This document shows, in pieces, positions 1 through 8,700 of a DNA stretch of 64,000 bases. The position numbers were made by a program, and so were the translations under genes. Positions within the stretch are counted from its first letter, which is position 1; the number at the start of each line of letters is the position of its first letter. Origin of the DNA: Caproicibacterium amylolyticum (GTDB lineage Bacteria > Bacillota > Clostridia > Oscillospirales > Acutalibacteraceae); NCBI RefSeq assembly GCF_014467055.1, contig NZ_CP060696.1, positions 1,364,001 to 1,428,000 on the forward strand. Reading direction: 5' to 3'. Under the pieces are notes generated by a model. It saw nothing but the letters and a program-made list of their open reading frames with translations. It was not told where the DNA came from and did not search any database.

Positions 1-366
1 CAGATTCTCGGTGACGAGAATGGCTGCGTCAGTGAAATTGAATGTGTAAAGATGGAACTTGGTGAGCCGGACGCTTCCGGCCGCCGCCGTCCGGTGGAAA
101 TTCCGGACAGCAAGTTCAAAATGTCAGTTGACTGTGTTGTGATGGCAATTGGCAACAGCCCGAACCCACTTATCCGTTCCACAACCAAGGGATTGGAAGC
201 AAACCGCAAGGGCTGCATCGTCGTAGATGAAGAGACTATGAAGACCACCCGTGAGGGTGTTTATGCTGCCGGTGATGCTGTTTCCGGAGCAGCTACCGTT
301 ATTCTGGCTATGGGCGGCGGCAAAGCAGCTGCTAAGTCGATTGATGAGTATATTCAAAACAAATAA
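1..366 (+). CDS. Glutamate synthase small subunit-like oxidoreductase, C-terminal part (5' end outside window)
   Basis: The open frame enters from base 1 and stops at 364-366, giving about 121 residues. The tail carries the second dinucleotide-binding region typical of GltD-type FAD/NAD(P)-dependent oxidoreductases: a VVMAIGNSPNP stretch, then GVYAAGDAVSGAATVILAMGGG, the motif that contacts FAD and closes this family. Known family members pass electrons from NADPH to a glutamate synthase large subunit or work as a stand-alone homotetrameric enzyme. Which one applies cannot be decided because the N-terminal iron-sulfur part and the upstream neighbours are missing. A strong terminator follows directly, so this is the last gene of its operon. 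Confidence 0.85.
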   Translation, partial: QILGDENGCVSEIECVKMELGEPDASGRRRPVEIPDSKFKMSVDCVVMAIGNSPNPLIRSTTKGLEANRKGCIVVDEETMKTTREGVYAAGDAVSGAATVILAMGGGKAAAKSIDEYIQNK

Positions 367-377
367 GTTTTTCTTGC

Positions 378-410
378 AAGACCTGCTGTTTGATACAGCG
401 GGTCTTTTTT
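378..410 (+). terminator. Intrinsic terminator of the glutamate synthase-like gene
   Basis: A 12-bp stem (378-389 with 395-406, one G-T pair) and a 5-nt loop are followed by a run of T. It lies 11 bases after the stop codon. Confidence 0.9.
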
Positions 411-477
411 GCTTGTTCTGAATCAACGTGCTTTTTCATAAAATGAAGTAAAAAGTGCCGTATGGGAGGTTCGGAAA

Positions 478-834
478 ATGCAAGAAGGGAATAAGCTGCT
501 GTGGAAAGTCCGAATTATTATTTGTTTGTTGGTGTTGACAGCAGGACTCATTTTGCGTTTTGCAGTTGGAGGAGGAACCTATCAGTCAGCAAAAGTGTGG
601 TATCAGCAGCAACTGAAAAACTCTGTGCAGCCAAGTCTTTCATTGGAAAACATTCAAAAGCAATGTCATGATTTTTTGGCTTCCGGTGCTTCTATTGTTA
701 CACCGCAGTTTGGCTCATCACAAGGTACAGCACCGTCCAGCAGCAGTCAGAGCAAAGCAAACAGTTCAAAGGCAGCTGCGTCTGCAGAAAGCAAGGCACC
801 GCAGTCGGCTGCCGTGAGCAGCAACAAGTCATGA
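478..834 (+). CDS. Small membrane-anchored protein of unknown function
   Basis: I do not recognise this 118-residue protein. Residues about 11-31 form one hydrophobic segment with a short charged N-terminus, so it is probably a single-pass or signal-anchored protein facing outward. After residue 75 the sequence becomes low-complexity, rich in Ser, Ala, Gln and Lys, like a flexible linker. The start at 478 has a GGGAGG ribosome site about 9 bases upstream. Its stop overlaps the start of the M50 protease (ATGA, 831-834), so the two are translationally coupled. In related genomes a peptidase or SpoIVFA-like partner often precedes this M50 gene, so a partner or regulator of the protease is possible, but this is inference from position only. 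Confidence 0.65.
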   Translation: MQEGNKLLWKVRIIICLLVLTAGLILRFAVGGGTYQSAKVWYQQQLKNSVQPSLSLENIQKQCHDFLASGASIVTPQFGSSQGTAPSSSSQSKANSSKAAASAESKAPQSAAVSSNKS

Positions 835-1442
835 TTTTAGCAGTTGGCAACTGCCGGATACAGGCAACCGTACCCTTCTTTGCACTGATTGCTTTTTTGC
901 TGCTGGTTGATCGCACTGGCGCTGCTCTTTGCGGCTTGACAGCGGCGGCTTTGCATGAAGCCGGACATTTGCTGGCAATGTTCCTTTGCAAACGAGCACC
1001 TTGCAGAATTCGATTTACTGTGTTTGGCGCCGAAATTGGAGCTGAAAATGCAGCCGGCTCTTATCGGCAGGATGCACTAATTGCGGTGGCAGGTCCCGCA
1101 GTGAATTTGCTTTTGTGGGGTGGTACAGCTGTTTATCTTTCTGCGGCGGTGGCATCCGCACCGGCACAGATGTTTTTGCTGTCCAACGCACTGTTAGCGG
1201 GATTTAACCTGCTGCCAGTTGAACCATTAGATGGCGGCCAGACACTGCTGAGCCTGCTGAGTTTATGTTTTGAAAGAGAACAGGCTCAGCAGGTAGTTCA
1301 GATTGTTTCTTTCATTGCCTTAATACCAATAGCGGCTTTAGGCTTTCTGGTGCTGTTTCAGTCGCACTGGAACGTTACTCTTCTGCTGGCAGCTGTCTAT
1401 TTGCTGTTCCTTCTTTTGATGAAAAACGGCAGATATGCATGA
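831..1442 (+). CDS. M50 family intramembrane metalloprotease (SpoIVFB-like)
   Basis: This 203-residue polytopic membrane protein has the zinc-binding HExxH motif in ALHEAGHLLAM near residue 43, and the second family motif, an N..P..DGG sequence (FNLLPVEPLDGGQ) near residue 130. These define site-2 proteases, which cut transmembrane substrates in the membrane. The short length without a PDZ domain fits the SpoIVFB branch, which in Bacillus activates pro-sigma-K during sporulation. Here the substrate is unknown. The gene overlaps the upstream membrane protein by four bases and is followed by a new promoter. The position just before TIGR03960/TIGR03936 is a common Clostridia arrangement. Confidence 0.85.
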   Translation: MILAVGNCRIQATVPFFALIAFLLLVDRTGAALCGLTAAALHEAGHLLAMFLCKRAPCRIRFTVFGAEIGAENAAGSYRQDALIAVAGPAVNLLLWGGTAVYLSAAVASAPAQMFLLSNALLAGFNLLPVEPLDGGQTLLSLLSLCFEREQAQQVVQIVSFIALIPIAALGFLVLFQSHWNVTLLLAAVYLLFLLLMKNGRYA

Positions 1443-1445
1443 GGG

Positions 1446-1474
1446 TTGAAGAAACAGGACTTCTGAGGTATAAT
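1446..1474 (+). promoter_or_regulatory. Sigma-A-type promoter for the radical SAM operon
   Basis: TTGAAG at 1446-1451, a 17-base spacer and TATAAT at 1469-1474. It starts just after the M50 gene stop and reads into the radical SAM gene. Confidence 0.75.
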
Positions 1475-1520
1475 AAACTGATATTGCGGCTGCCCGCAAA
1501 GCCGCTTGTCAGGAGGAGCC

Positions 1521-3365
1521 ATGGTTACCAAGGAAGTAGAAGCGCTGCTTGACCGGGTGCAGAAACCCGGCCGCTATGTTGGCGGAGAATTAAACAGCAT
1601 CGTGAAAGATAAGAAAAATATCGAAGTACGTTTCGCATTTTGTTTCCCAGATACTTATGAAGTCGGTATGTCCCACTTGGGAATGAAAATCCTTTACAGC
1701 CAGCTGAATACACGGGAATATTTATGGTGCGAACGCGTTTTTGCCCCTTGGCTGGATATGGAGGCAGAACTGCGAAAAGCGAAACTGCCGCTTTATGCAT
1801 TGGAAAGCGGCGATTCTGTAGGCGACTTTGATATTATCGGTTTTACACTACAGTACGAAATGTGTTATACCAATGTGTTGAATATGCTGGAGCTGGCAGG
1901 TGTGCCGCTGCTTTCCCGTGACCGCATGGAACTTAAAAATCTGGTGGTCGCCGGGGGTCCGTGCGTCTGCAATGCGGAGCCGATTGCGGATTATATTGAC
2001 CTTTTCTTTCTGGGTGAAGGGGAAGAAGTGGATCTTGAGGTCTGTGACCTTTATCGGGAGTGCAAGCAAAATGGTACCTCAAAAGAGGAATTCTTAATGC
2101 GTGCGGCACAAATTCAGGGCGTTTATGTACCGGCTTTTTATGAGATCACTTATCAGAATGATGGAACTGTAAAAGCAATTACACCAACGCATGGTGCACC
2201 CGCAAAGGTAAAAAAGCGCCTGATGCTGGATATGGACGAGAGCTTTTATCCGGATAAATTTGTGGTGCCGTATGTTGATATTGTGCATGACCGTGCGGTG
2301 GAAGAAGTGTTCCGCGGCTGCATTCGCGGCTGCAGATTCTGTCAGGCAGGCTTTTTGTATCGGCCGGTTCGGGAAAAGAGCGCTGAGGTTGTGGACAGAC
2401 AGTCTCATGCGCTGTGTGAAAGCACCGGTTATGATGAAGTTTCACTTTCTTCATTGAGTACCAGCGATTACACGCAGATAAACCCGCTGCTGGATAAAAT
2501 GCTGAAATGGTCAGCCAATGAGAAAACAAGCATTTCTCTGCCAAGTCTGCGTGTGGATGGTTTTCAGACAGAAGTTATGGATAAGATTAAAACGGTTCGC
2601 CGCAGTGGTTTGACCTTTGCACCGGAAGCCGGTACACAGCGGATGCGGAATGTAATCAATAAAAATGTAACGGAAGAAGAACTTCTGAAAACGGTAAACA
2701 CAGCTTTTTCCGGCGGCTGGAGTACCGTTAAACTATATTTTATGCTTGGATTGCCGACGGAAACGTTGGAAGACGTTGAGGGGATAGCTGATCTTGCACA
2801 GAAAGTGGTGGATGCCTACTATGCGCGTCCGGAAAAGCAAAAGGGGAAGGGCGTAAAGGTAACCGTCAGTGCCTCTGCCTTTATACCAAAACCTTTCACA
2901 CCGTTTCAGTGGGAACCGCAGGATACATTGGAGCAGATGGAAGAAAAACAGCTGCATATGCTCCATGCGGTGAAGTCCCACAAAATCAACCCCACCTGGC
3001 ACGATGCTTCCACCAGCTTAATTGAAGCAGTCTTTGCCCGCGGTGACCGCAGGCTTGGGCCTGCACTGTTGGAAGCACACCGCCGGGGCTGCAAAATGGA
3101 TGGCTGGGAAGATGGCTTTTCCATAGAAAGATGGCTGAGTGTTTTTCATGACTGCGGAATTGACCCGGCCTTTTATGCCAACCGCCGCCGCAGCTTTGAC
3201 GAAGTGCTGCCGTGGGATCATATGGATTACGGTGTCAGCAAAGAGTTCCTGATTCAGGAGTGTAAACGTGCTTATGCAGCGGAAACAACGCCAAACTGCA
3301 GGCAGTCCTGCTCTCATTGCGGCGCGGCACAGTTCGGAGGGGGTATCTGTTTTGAAAAACATTAG
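1521..3365 (+). CDS. TIGR03960 family B12-binding-like radical SAM protein
   Basis: A protein of about 614 residues. The N-terminal half resembles the B12-binding-like region of YgiQ/MiaB-type radical SAM enzymes (FAFCFPDTYEVGMSHLG, GEGEEVDLE). The central radical SAM core is marked by the cluster motif FRGCIRGCRFCQ (CxxxCxxC). The C-terminus ends in a Cys-containing tail (CRQSCSHCGA) that could hold another metal. ATG 1521 is preferred over an upstream TTG at 1506 because AGGAGG stands 7 bases before it. The family is conserved next to TIGR03936 and ribosomal or RNase genes in Clostridia; its reaction has not, to my knowledge, been established. It overlaps the next gene by 14 bases. Confidence 0.9.
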   Translation: MVTKEVEALLDRVQKPGRYVGGELNSIVKDKKNIEVRFAFCFPDTYEVGMSHLGMKILYSQLNTREYLWCERVFAPWLDMEAELRKAKLPLYALESGDSVGDFDIIGFTLQYEMCYTNVLNMLELAGVPLLSRDRMELKNLVVAGGPCVCNAEPIADYIDLFFLGEGEEVDLEVCDLYRECKQNGTSKEEFLMRAAQIQGVYVPAFYEITYQNDGTVKAITPTHGAPAKVKKRLMLDMDESFYPDKFVVPYVDIVHDRAVEEVFRGCIRGCRFCQAGFLYRPVREKSAEVVDRQSHALCESTGYDEVSLSSLSTSDYTQINPLLDKMLKWSANEKTSISLPSLRVDGFQTEVMDKIKTVRRSGLTFAPEAGTQRMRNVINKNVTEEELLKTVNTAFSGGWSTVKLYFMLGLPTETLEDVEGIADLAQKVVDAYYARPEKQKGKGVKVTVSASAFIPKPFTPFQWEPQDTLEQMEEKQLHMLHAVKSHKINPTWHDASTSLIEAVFARGDRRLGPALLEAHRRGCKMDGWEDGFSIERWLSVFHDCGIDPAFYANRRRSFDEVLPWDHMDYGVSKEFLIQECKRAYAAETTPNCRQSCSHCGAAQFGGGICFEKH

Positions 3366-4002
3366 AGTCTGGTTTTCCAAAACCGGCCCATCACGCTATA
3401 TTTCTCACTTGGACTTGATGCGCTGCATGACGCGTGCCGTGCGGCGGGCGCAGCTTCCGCTGTGGTATACGCAGGGTTTTAACTCTCGTGTGTACATGAC
3501 TTTTGCATTGCCGTTGAGTCTTGGCGTAAGCGGCCTGCGGGAAAGTATGGATTTACGGTTGAAAGGCGAAATGGATGGGGAAGAGATCAAGAATTGTGTG
3601 AATCGGGTGCTTCCTCCGGATATTCAGGTACTGGAGGTAACTGAACCCAAAATGAAGCCGGGTGCTATTGCATTTGCTTCCTACCGAATGCGGATTGCTG
3701 AGGAAGACCCGGAAGAATTAGCAGGCCAGATTCAGAAACTGTTTGCGCGAGAGCCACTTTTGGTCGAAAAAAAGTCCAAACACGGCGTTTTGCAGATGAA
3801 TTTGCATCCGGAGCTTGACCATACAGAAGTAGCCGCGGAAGCCAAAACAGTTCAAATTGACGCAGTCCTGCCTGCCGGAAGCAATTTTAATTTAAATCCT
3901 GCTCTATTGTTGGATTGTATAAAAAAGAATTTGAATATTGAAATTACAGCTGAAATTATTCGTACAAATTTGTACGATGAAAGCATGAAACCGTTTGAAT
4001 AA
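3352..4002 (+). CDS. TIGR03936 / DUF2344 family protein
   Basis: A protein of about 216 residues starting KNIRVWFSKTGPSRYISHLD, the recognisable opening of the DUF2344/TIGR03936 family, which in some genomes is fused to the preceding TIGR03960 radical SAM protein. The start is taken as TTG 3352: the family's conserved N-terminus begins there, and CGGAGGGGG lies 8 bases upstream. The longer frame from 3268 would overlap the radical SAM gene by almost 100 bases. The actual overlap is 14 bases, implying coupled translation and a shared function. That function is unknown; a role in RNA or ribosome modification is often guessed from gene context. Confidence 0.85.
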   Translation: MKNIRVWFSKTGPSRYISHLDLMRCMTRAVRRAQLPLWYTQGFNSRVYMTFALPLSLGVSGLRESMDLRLKGEMDGEEIKNCVNRVLPPDIQVLEVTEPKMKPGAIAFASYRMRIAEEDPEELAGQIQKLFAREPLLVEKKSKHGVLQMNLHPELDHTEVAAEAKTVQIDAVLPAGSNFNLNPALLLDCIKKNLNIEITAEIIRTNLYDESMKPFE

Positions 4003-4007
4003 AAAAC

Positions 4008-4036
4008 TTGCGTTTGCTTAAATGGTGTGCTATAAT
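4008..4036 (+). promoter_or_regulatory. Strong promoter and leader of rplS
   Basis: TTGCGT at 4008-4013, 17-base spacer, perfect TATAAT at 4031-4036. The transcript then has a leader of about 108 bases (to 4150) with a GC-rich hairpin near 4055-4070. A structured leader upstream of L19 could be an autoregulatory site, but I could not match it to a defined motif. Confidence 0.8.
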
Positions 4037-4150
4037 ATTAAAGCATTTGAAATCCGCCGCTCCCGGCGGGAGGCAATGCCCACTTTAAGCGACATTGAAC
4101 AGGGCAGTCCTCTGCCAACGCATGAATGCCCGAAAACAGGAGGAAAAAAT

Positions 4151-4495
4151 ATGGACGCATTAAAATTGATTGCACAGGATTCTATCAAAGAAGAGAAACC
4201 TCAGCTGGAAGTCGGCGATACCGTTAAGGTAAGCGTAAATATCCGCGAAGGTGACCGCGAAAGAATCCAGATGTTCGAAGGTACTGTTATTGCACGCCGT
4301 GGTTCCGGTGTCAGCGAAACTTTCACAGTCCGCCGTGTTTCCTATGGCGTAGGTGTGGAGCGTGTTTTCCCGTTCCATTCTCCGAATGTGAAGAAGGTTG
4401 AGGTTGTCCGCAAAGGGCATACTCGCCGTGCAAAGCTTTACTATCTGCGCAACCGCGTTGGTAAGGCAGCGAAGCTTCGCGAAATTGTTAAATAA
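4151..4495 (+). CDS. rplS: 50S ribosomal protein L19
   Basis: The 114-residue protein has the L19 signature throughout: [40 protein letters not shown], and the basic end [18 protein letters not shown]19 sits at the interface of the 30S and 50S subunits. ATG 4151 is chosen, not the longer open frame from 4022, because it gives the normal family length and has AGGAGGAAAA just upstream. The extra upstream codons are leader RNA. The gene has its own consensus promoter and terminator, so it can be expressed as a single-gene unit, while lepB, ylqF, rnhB and yraN follow on the same strand. Confidence 0.97.
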   Translation: MDALKLIAQDSIKEEKPQLEVGDTVKVSVNIREGDRERIQMFEGTVIARRGSGVSETFTVRRVSYGVGVERVFPFHSPNVKKVEVVRKGHTRRAKLYYLRNRVGKAAKLREIVK

Positions 4496-4515
4496 GTTAC
4501 GAATTCATACAGCTA

Positions 4516-4547
4516 GCAAAAGGGACATTCATGTGTCCCTTTTTTGC
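4516..4547 (+). terminator. Intrinsic terminator of rplS
   Basis: GCAAAAGGGACA pairs with TGTCCCTTTTTTGC across a 6-nt loop; the downstream arm itself supplies the T run. Confidence 0.9.
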
Positions 4548-4584
4548 TATTTATATCTATGAAAGCGGCAGGGAGATTAATCCT

Positions 4585-5169
4585 ATGCAGATGCGCAGAA
4601 ATAAGCGGTACCAAATAGGTGTGAGTGATTGGGTAAGGTCCTGCTATGAATGGATGGACGCATTGATTATTGCTGTCATTGTACTGGTATTGAGTCTGTC
4701 CTTTTTTCTGCGTGTCGTAAATGTAAGCGGAATCTCAATGCAGCCTAATTTGAACACCAATGATAAAGTCCTGCTGACCAGTATAGCCGTTCAGCCGCAG
4801 TACGGTGATGTGATTGTAGCAGAACATTCTACCAAAAGCGGGGAACCGATTATTAAACGCGTAATAGCAACACCAGGGCAGACTGTAAGTATCGATTCCG
4901 CAAATGGAACAGTTTCAATTAATGGCACGATACTGAACGAAAGCAGTTATCTTTCGGCACAAGTGAAAACGACGCTGGAAGATGCAAACGTGAAATTCCC
5001 AGTTACGGTTCCTGCGGGGAAATTATTTGTCCTTGGTGACAATCGACCGGTTTCGCTGGACAGCCGCAGCAGTGAAATTGGGCTGATTGATATGAAAAAT
5101 GTCTTGGGAAAAGCACGTCTGGTTCTTTTTCCGTTTTCACATTTTGGAAAGATAAAGGGTGAAACATGA
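4585..5169 (+). CDS. lepB: Type I signal peptidase
   Basis: A 194-residue protein with one N-terminal membrane segment (residues about 26-44) followed by the catalytic serine box VSGISMQP (Ser51) and the lysine box IIKRVIATPG (Lys91), the Ser-Lys dyad of type I signal peptidases. The GDNRPVSLDSR box follows near residue 150. It removes signal peptides from secreted proteins on the outer face of the membrane. ATG 4585 has AGGGAG 9 bases upstream; the frame is open further upstream but runs into the rplS terminator. Its stop overlaps the start of ylqF by four bases, so it begins the lepB-ylqF-rnhB-yraN unit. Confidence 0.95.
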   Translation: MQMRRNKRYQIGVSDWVRSCYEWMDALIIAVIVLVLSLSFFLRVVNVSGISMQPNLNTNDKVLLTSIAVQPQYGDVIVAEHSTKSGEPIIKRVIATPGQTVSIDSANGTVSINGTILNESSYLSAQVKTTLEDANVKFPVTVPAGKLFVLGDNRPVSLDSRSSEIGLIDMKNVLGKARLVLFPFSHFGKIKGET

Positions 5170-6041
5170 GCGAAGCACAGTCAATTCAATGGTTTCCGGG
5201 ACATATGACCCGCACCAAACGGCAGATTGAAAAATATTTAAAACAGGTGGACGCTGTTGCGGAAATTGTAGATGCACGCATTCCGGTTAGCAGTCGCAAT
5301 CCGGATCTGAACCGCCTAATTCAAAATAAACCGCGTATTATTCTTTTGAATAAAAGCGATATGGCTGACGCAGTTGCTACTAAAGAGTGGATTGCTTATT
5401 ATAAGCAGAAGAATGTGAAAGCGATTCCGGTTGACTGCAAGAGCGGAAAGGGTATGAATGCTTTCCAGCCAACAGTTAAAGAAGTTTTGGCACTGCAGAT
5501 TGAGGCATGGAAACGCAAGGGTATGATTGGCCGCACCATACGCGTGATGGTGGTTGGTGTGCCGAATGTAGGCAAGTCCTCCTTGATCAACAAACTTTCG
5601 CATGGAAGCCATGCAGCGGTGGAAGACCGCCCGGGCGTTACGCGCGCGAATCAGTGGTTCCCGATTGGGAAAGGGTTTGATCTGTTGGATACGCCGGGCG
5701 TTTTGTGGCCGAAATTTGAAGATAAAATTGTCGGCGAACATCTTGCGTTTACCGGTGCGGTCAAAGATGATGTTGTGGACACAGAAAGTTTGGCAGCACG
5801 GCTGTTGGAAATCCTCTGCAGTCTGTATCCGGACGCTGTACGGGCACGGTACAGACTGGAAGGAACTGATTTTACCGATTTGGCAGGCTGGCAGGTTCTA
5901 GAACTGATTGGCAAAAAGCGTGGAATGCTGATTCCCGGTGGTGAGATTGATACAGAACGTGCATCTATTATGCTGCTGGATGAGTTTCGTGCCGGTAAAA
6001 TCGGAAAGATTACGCTGGAGCGGACAGGTGGAAAAGTATGA
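5166..6041 (+). CDS. ylqF: Ribosome biogenesis GTPase YlqF/RbgA
   Basis: This 291-residue circularly permuted GTPase carries the G4 motif first (LLNKSDMAD, residue about 60) and then G1 (GVPNVGKSSLINKL, about 130) and G3 (DTPGVLWP). It also opens with the RbgA hallmark IQWFPGHMTRTKR. In Bacillus the protein is needed for a late step of 50S subunit assembly, which fits its place two genes after rplS. It overlaps lepB and rnhB by four bases each, indicating a tightly coupled operon. Length and motif order are normal and nothing looks degenerate. Confidence 0.96.
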   Translation: MSEAQSIQWFPGHMTRTKRQIEKYLKQVDAVAEIVDARIPVSSRNPDLNRLIQNKPRIILLNKSDMADAVATKEWIAYYKQKNVKAIPVDCKSGKGMNAFQPTVKEVLALQIEAWKRKGMIGRTIRVMVVGVPNVGKSSLINKLSHGSHAAVEDRPGVTRANQWFPIGKGFDLLDTPGVLWPKFEDKIVGEHLAFTGAVKDDVVDTESLAARLLEILCSLYPDAVRARYRLEGTDFTDLAGWQVLELIGKKRGMLIPGGEIDTERASIMLLDEFRAGKIGKITLERTGGKV

Positions 6042-6676
6042 AACAGCAGGACAAGCAACAAATAGACTGGCTTCGTTATGAACGTGAATCTGCTGAAAAA
6101 GGTTTTGCGGTTGTCTGCGGAGTGGATGAGGCAGGGCGTGGCCCGCTGGCCGGTCCGGTCTTTGCTGGAGCGGTCATTCTGCCGAAAGATTGTATCATTA
6201 CCGGTGTGAATGATTCTAAAAAACTTTCCGAAAAGAAGAGGGAAGAATTGTACGGCACAATTACAGAAAAGGCGCTTTCTTGGGGTGTAGGCTTTGCAAC
6301 CGAGCAGGAAATTGACGAGATTAATATTTTGCAGGCAACTTTTCTTGCAATGCGGCGTGCGGTAGAAAAGCTTTCTTCAATTCCGCAGTTGGCTCTGGTG
6401 GACGGCAACCGGACACCACCACTTCCAATGCTGGTGCGAACAATTATAAAAGGTGACGGCTGCTGCGAAAGTATTGCGGCAGCGTCGATTCTTGCAAAGG
6501 TCAGCCGTGACCGGCTGATGCTGCAGCTGGATGAACTGTATCCGCAGTATGGCTTTGCCAAGCATAAAGGGTATGGTACAGCCCAGCACCGGCAGGCACT
6601 TTTGCAGTATGGTCCCTGCCCAATTCACCGAAGAACATTTTTAAAGAAGATTCTGGGCACCGCTTATGAGAAATGA
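6038..6676 (+). CDS. rnhB: Ribonuclease HII
   Basis: 212 residues with the diagnostic active-site opening CGVDEAGRGPLAGPV (Asp30-Glu31), the NDSKKLSEKKRE segment, and the later VDGN and SIAAASILAKVSRD motifs that supply further metal-binding acids. RNase HII removes ribonucleotides misincorporated in DNA and the RNA of RNA-DNA hybrids. The start overlaps the end of ylqF (ATGA), and its own end overlaps yraN by 11 bases. The ylqF-rnhB-yraN order is widespread in Firmicutes. Confidence 0.97.
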   Translation: MKQQDKQQIDWLRYERESAEKGFAVVCGVDEAGRGPLAGPVFAGAVILPKDCIITGVNDSKKLSEKKREELYGTITEKALSWGVGFATEQEIDEINILQATFLAMRRAVEKLSSIPQLALVDGNRTPPLPMLVRTIIKGDGCCESIAAASILAKVSRDRLMLQLDELYPQYGFAKHKGYGTAQHRQALLQYGPCPIHRRTFLKKILGTAYEK

Positions 6677-7037
6677 ATGCGGTGCTTTTGGAGAGGCGTA
6701 TGCGGCAGCGTATTTGGAGCAGCACCGCTGTAAAATTGAAGCGCGCAATTTTCATTCGCGTTTCGGGGAAATTGATGTGATTGCTTCCAATACAAAATAT
6801 TTGATTTTTCTGGAAGTAAAAACACGTGCGGCAGACGCAATGGTGCGGCCACTGGAGGCAGTCACACTTTCCAAACAACGTAAAATTATTAAAACAGTGC
6901 AGTATTATCTGCTTCGTTTTCCCACACAGCTGCAGCCTCGATTTGACGTGATGGGCATTGTTTGTGGAGCAGACGGGCGTTCCGTTTTGCATTTTACTTA
7001 TTTGAAAAATGCTTTTTCGGCAGATGGCTTTTGCTGA
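6666..7037 (+). CDS. YraN family (UPF0102) endonuclease-like protein
   Basis: 123 residues with the UPF0102 signature: GEAYAAAYLEQHRCKIEARN, then FGEIDVIA and LIFLEVKTR. The E-V-K / D-V pattern resembles the active site of restriction-endonuclease-like and Holliday-junction resolvase folds, but no function is firmly established for the family. It overlaps the end of rnhB, a very common pairing, and ends the operon. The next gene, thrC, has its own promoter. Confidence 0.93.
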   Translation: MRNECGAFGEAYAAAYLEQHRCKIEARNFHSRFGEIDVIASNTKYLIFLEVKTRAADAMVRPLEAVTLSKQRKIIKTVQYYLLRFPTQLQPRFDVMGIVCGADGRSVLHFTYLKNAFSADGFC

Positions 7038-7053
7038 AAAGTAAAAGTTCTTT

Positions 7054-7082
7054 TTGACAAGTGCACGAAAGTATACTAAAAT
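7054..7082 (+). promoter_or_regulatory. Sigma-A-type promoter for thrC
   Basis: TTGACA at 7054-7059, 17-base spacer, TAAAAT at 7077-7082, about 60 bases before the thrC start. Confidence 0.7.
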
Positions 7083-7146
7083 GGTAACGCAATAAACCGT
7101 CAGCGCAGCTGCGGAAATTGCATTAAGAAAGAGGGGGCTTTCAATT

Positions 7147-8655
7147 ATGCAGTATCAATCTACCCGCGATTTTCACAAAACCGTTTCTTCGGCTCAGGCG
7201 ATTGCGCAGGGCATCTGCGAAGACGGCGGCTTGTTTGTTCCACAGTCCATACCGAAACTGTCTTGGCAGGACTTGGAACAGATGCGCAAATGCACCTATG
7301 TGGAGCGTGCCGAAAAGATTCTTTCTATGTTCCTGACGGATTTCACTGCCGAAGAAATTCATTCCTGCGTACAGGATGCTTATACAGAAGAAAAGTTCCC
7401 GGGCGGCCCTGCACAACTGTCTATGCTGCAGGAAGGTCCCTACACTATGTACTTGTTGGAGCTGTGGCACGGTCCGACCTGTGCTTTCAAGGATATGGCA
7501 CTTCAATTGCTGCCACATCTGCTGACGAAAAGTCTGAAGAAAATTCAGTCGGACAAAACAGCTGTTATTTTGGTGGCAACTTCAGGTGACACCGGAAAGG
7601 CCGCACTGGAAGGTTTCAAAAATGTTCTGGGGACCAAAATCCTTGTTTTTTATCCGCAGGATGGCGTTAGCCCTATGCAAAAACGTCAAATGCTGACACA
7701 GGAAGGCGAAAATGTAGCGGTTTGTGCAATCGAGGGCAACTTTGACGATGCGCAAACCGGTGTGAAGAAGATTTTTACGGACAGCAAAGTCTGCACTGCA
7801 CTTGACGCACATGGTATGATGTTCTCCAGCGCGAATTCCATCAACCTTGGCCGTTTGTTGCCGCAGATTGTTTACTATATTTCTGCATACTGCGACTTGA
7901 TGGAAACCGGTGAAATTGATTATGAAGGTGAAAAAGTCAATATTACCGTTCCAACGGGCAACTTCGGCAATATTCTGGCTGCGTACTATGCAAAGCAGAT
8001 GGGTCTGCCGGTCAACAAATTGATTTGTGCCAGCAACTCCAATAATGTTTTGACGGATTTTTTGCGCACCGGTGTTTATAACCGCAACCGTGCCTTCTAT
8101 ACAACAATTTCTCCTTCAATGGACATTCTGATTTCAAGCAATCTGGAACGCCTGCTTAGCAGCCTGACAGCATCAGATGTAAAGGTAAAAGACTGGATGC
8201 GGCAGCTGTCCGCTTCCGGAGAATATCGAGTAGATGACGATACGATGGCACAGTTAAAGTCCCTTTTCTGGGCAGGTTGCTGTGACGATAATCAGACAAG
8301 TGCTGAAATTAAAGAACTGTACCAGACAGAAAATTATTTGTGTGATACACATACAGCAGTTGCCGTCAATGTTTATAAACAGTATGCTGCGGTGACAGGG
8401 GACACAGAAACTCCCACAATTATTGCTTCTACTGCAAGTCCGTATAAATTTGCGGATAGTGTGCTGAATGCAGTTGTGGGCAGTGTCAGTTCTGCGGATG
8501 ATTTTGAAAAAATTGCGGAGCTTTCCACAGCAACCGGTACACCGATTCCGGCTCCGATTGCTGCGCTGCAGAATAAGCCGATTCGTTTTCATGACAGTTG
8601 TGCTCCGGCAGAAATGTTTAAAAAAGCGTTGGAATTGACGGGGGCGGATGCTTAA
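7147..8655 (+). CDS. thrC: Threonine synthase
   Basis: A 502-residue PLP enzyme of the long threonine synthase class, which converts O-phosphohomoserine to threonine. It starts with the family opening MQYQSTRDF. The PLP lysine lies in HGPTCAFKDMALQ (Lys115), followed by VATSGDTGKAALEGF and the phosphate-binding TGNFGN motif. An AGAGGGGG ribosome site precedes ATG 7147, and the gene has its own promoter. No homoserine kinase or dehydrogenase gene is adjacent, so the rest of the threonine branch lies elsewhere. Confidence 0.97.
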   Translation: MQYQSTRDFHKTVSSAQAIAQGICEDGGLFVPQSIPKLSWQDLEQMRKCTYVERAEKILSMFLTDFTAEEIHSCVQDAYTEEKFPGGPAQLSMLQEGPYTMYLLELWHGPTCAFKDMALQLLPHLLTKSLKKIQSDKTAVILVATSGDTGKAALEGFKNVLGTKILVFYPQDGVSPMQKRQMLTQEGENVAVCAIEGNFDDAQTGVKKIFTDSKVCTALDAHGMMFSSANSINLGRLLPQIVYYISAYCDLMETGEIDYEGEKVNITVPTGNFGNILAAYYAKQMGLPVNKLICASNSNNVLTDFLRTGVYNRNRAFYTTISPSMDILISSNLERLLSSLTASDVKVKDWMRQLSASGEYRVDDDTMAQLKSLFWAGCCDDNQTSAEIKELYQTENYLCDTHTAVAVNVYKQYAAVTGDTETPTIIASTASPYKFADSVLNAVVGSVSSADDFEKIAELSTATGTPIPAPIAALQNKPIRFHDSCAPAEMFKKALELTGADA

Positions 8656-8700
8656 AAAGAATTTGTCAGGCAGGCACAGAGCTGTGAAAGGATAGTTGAA

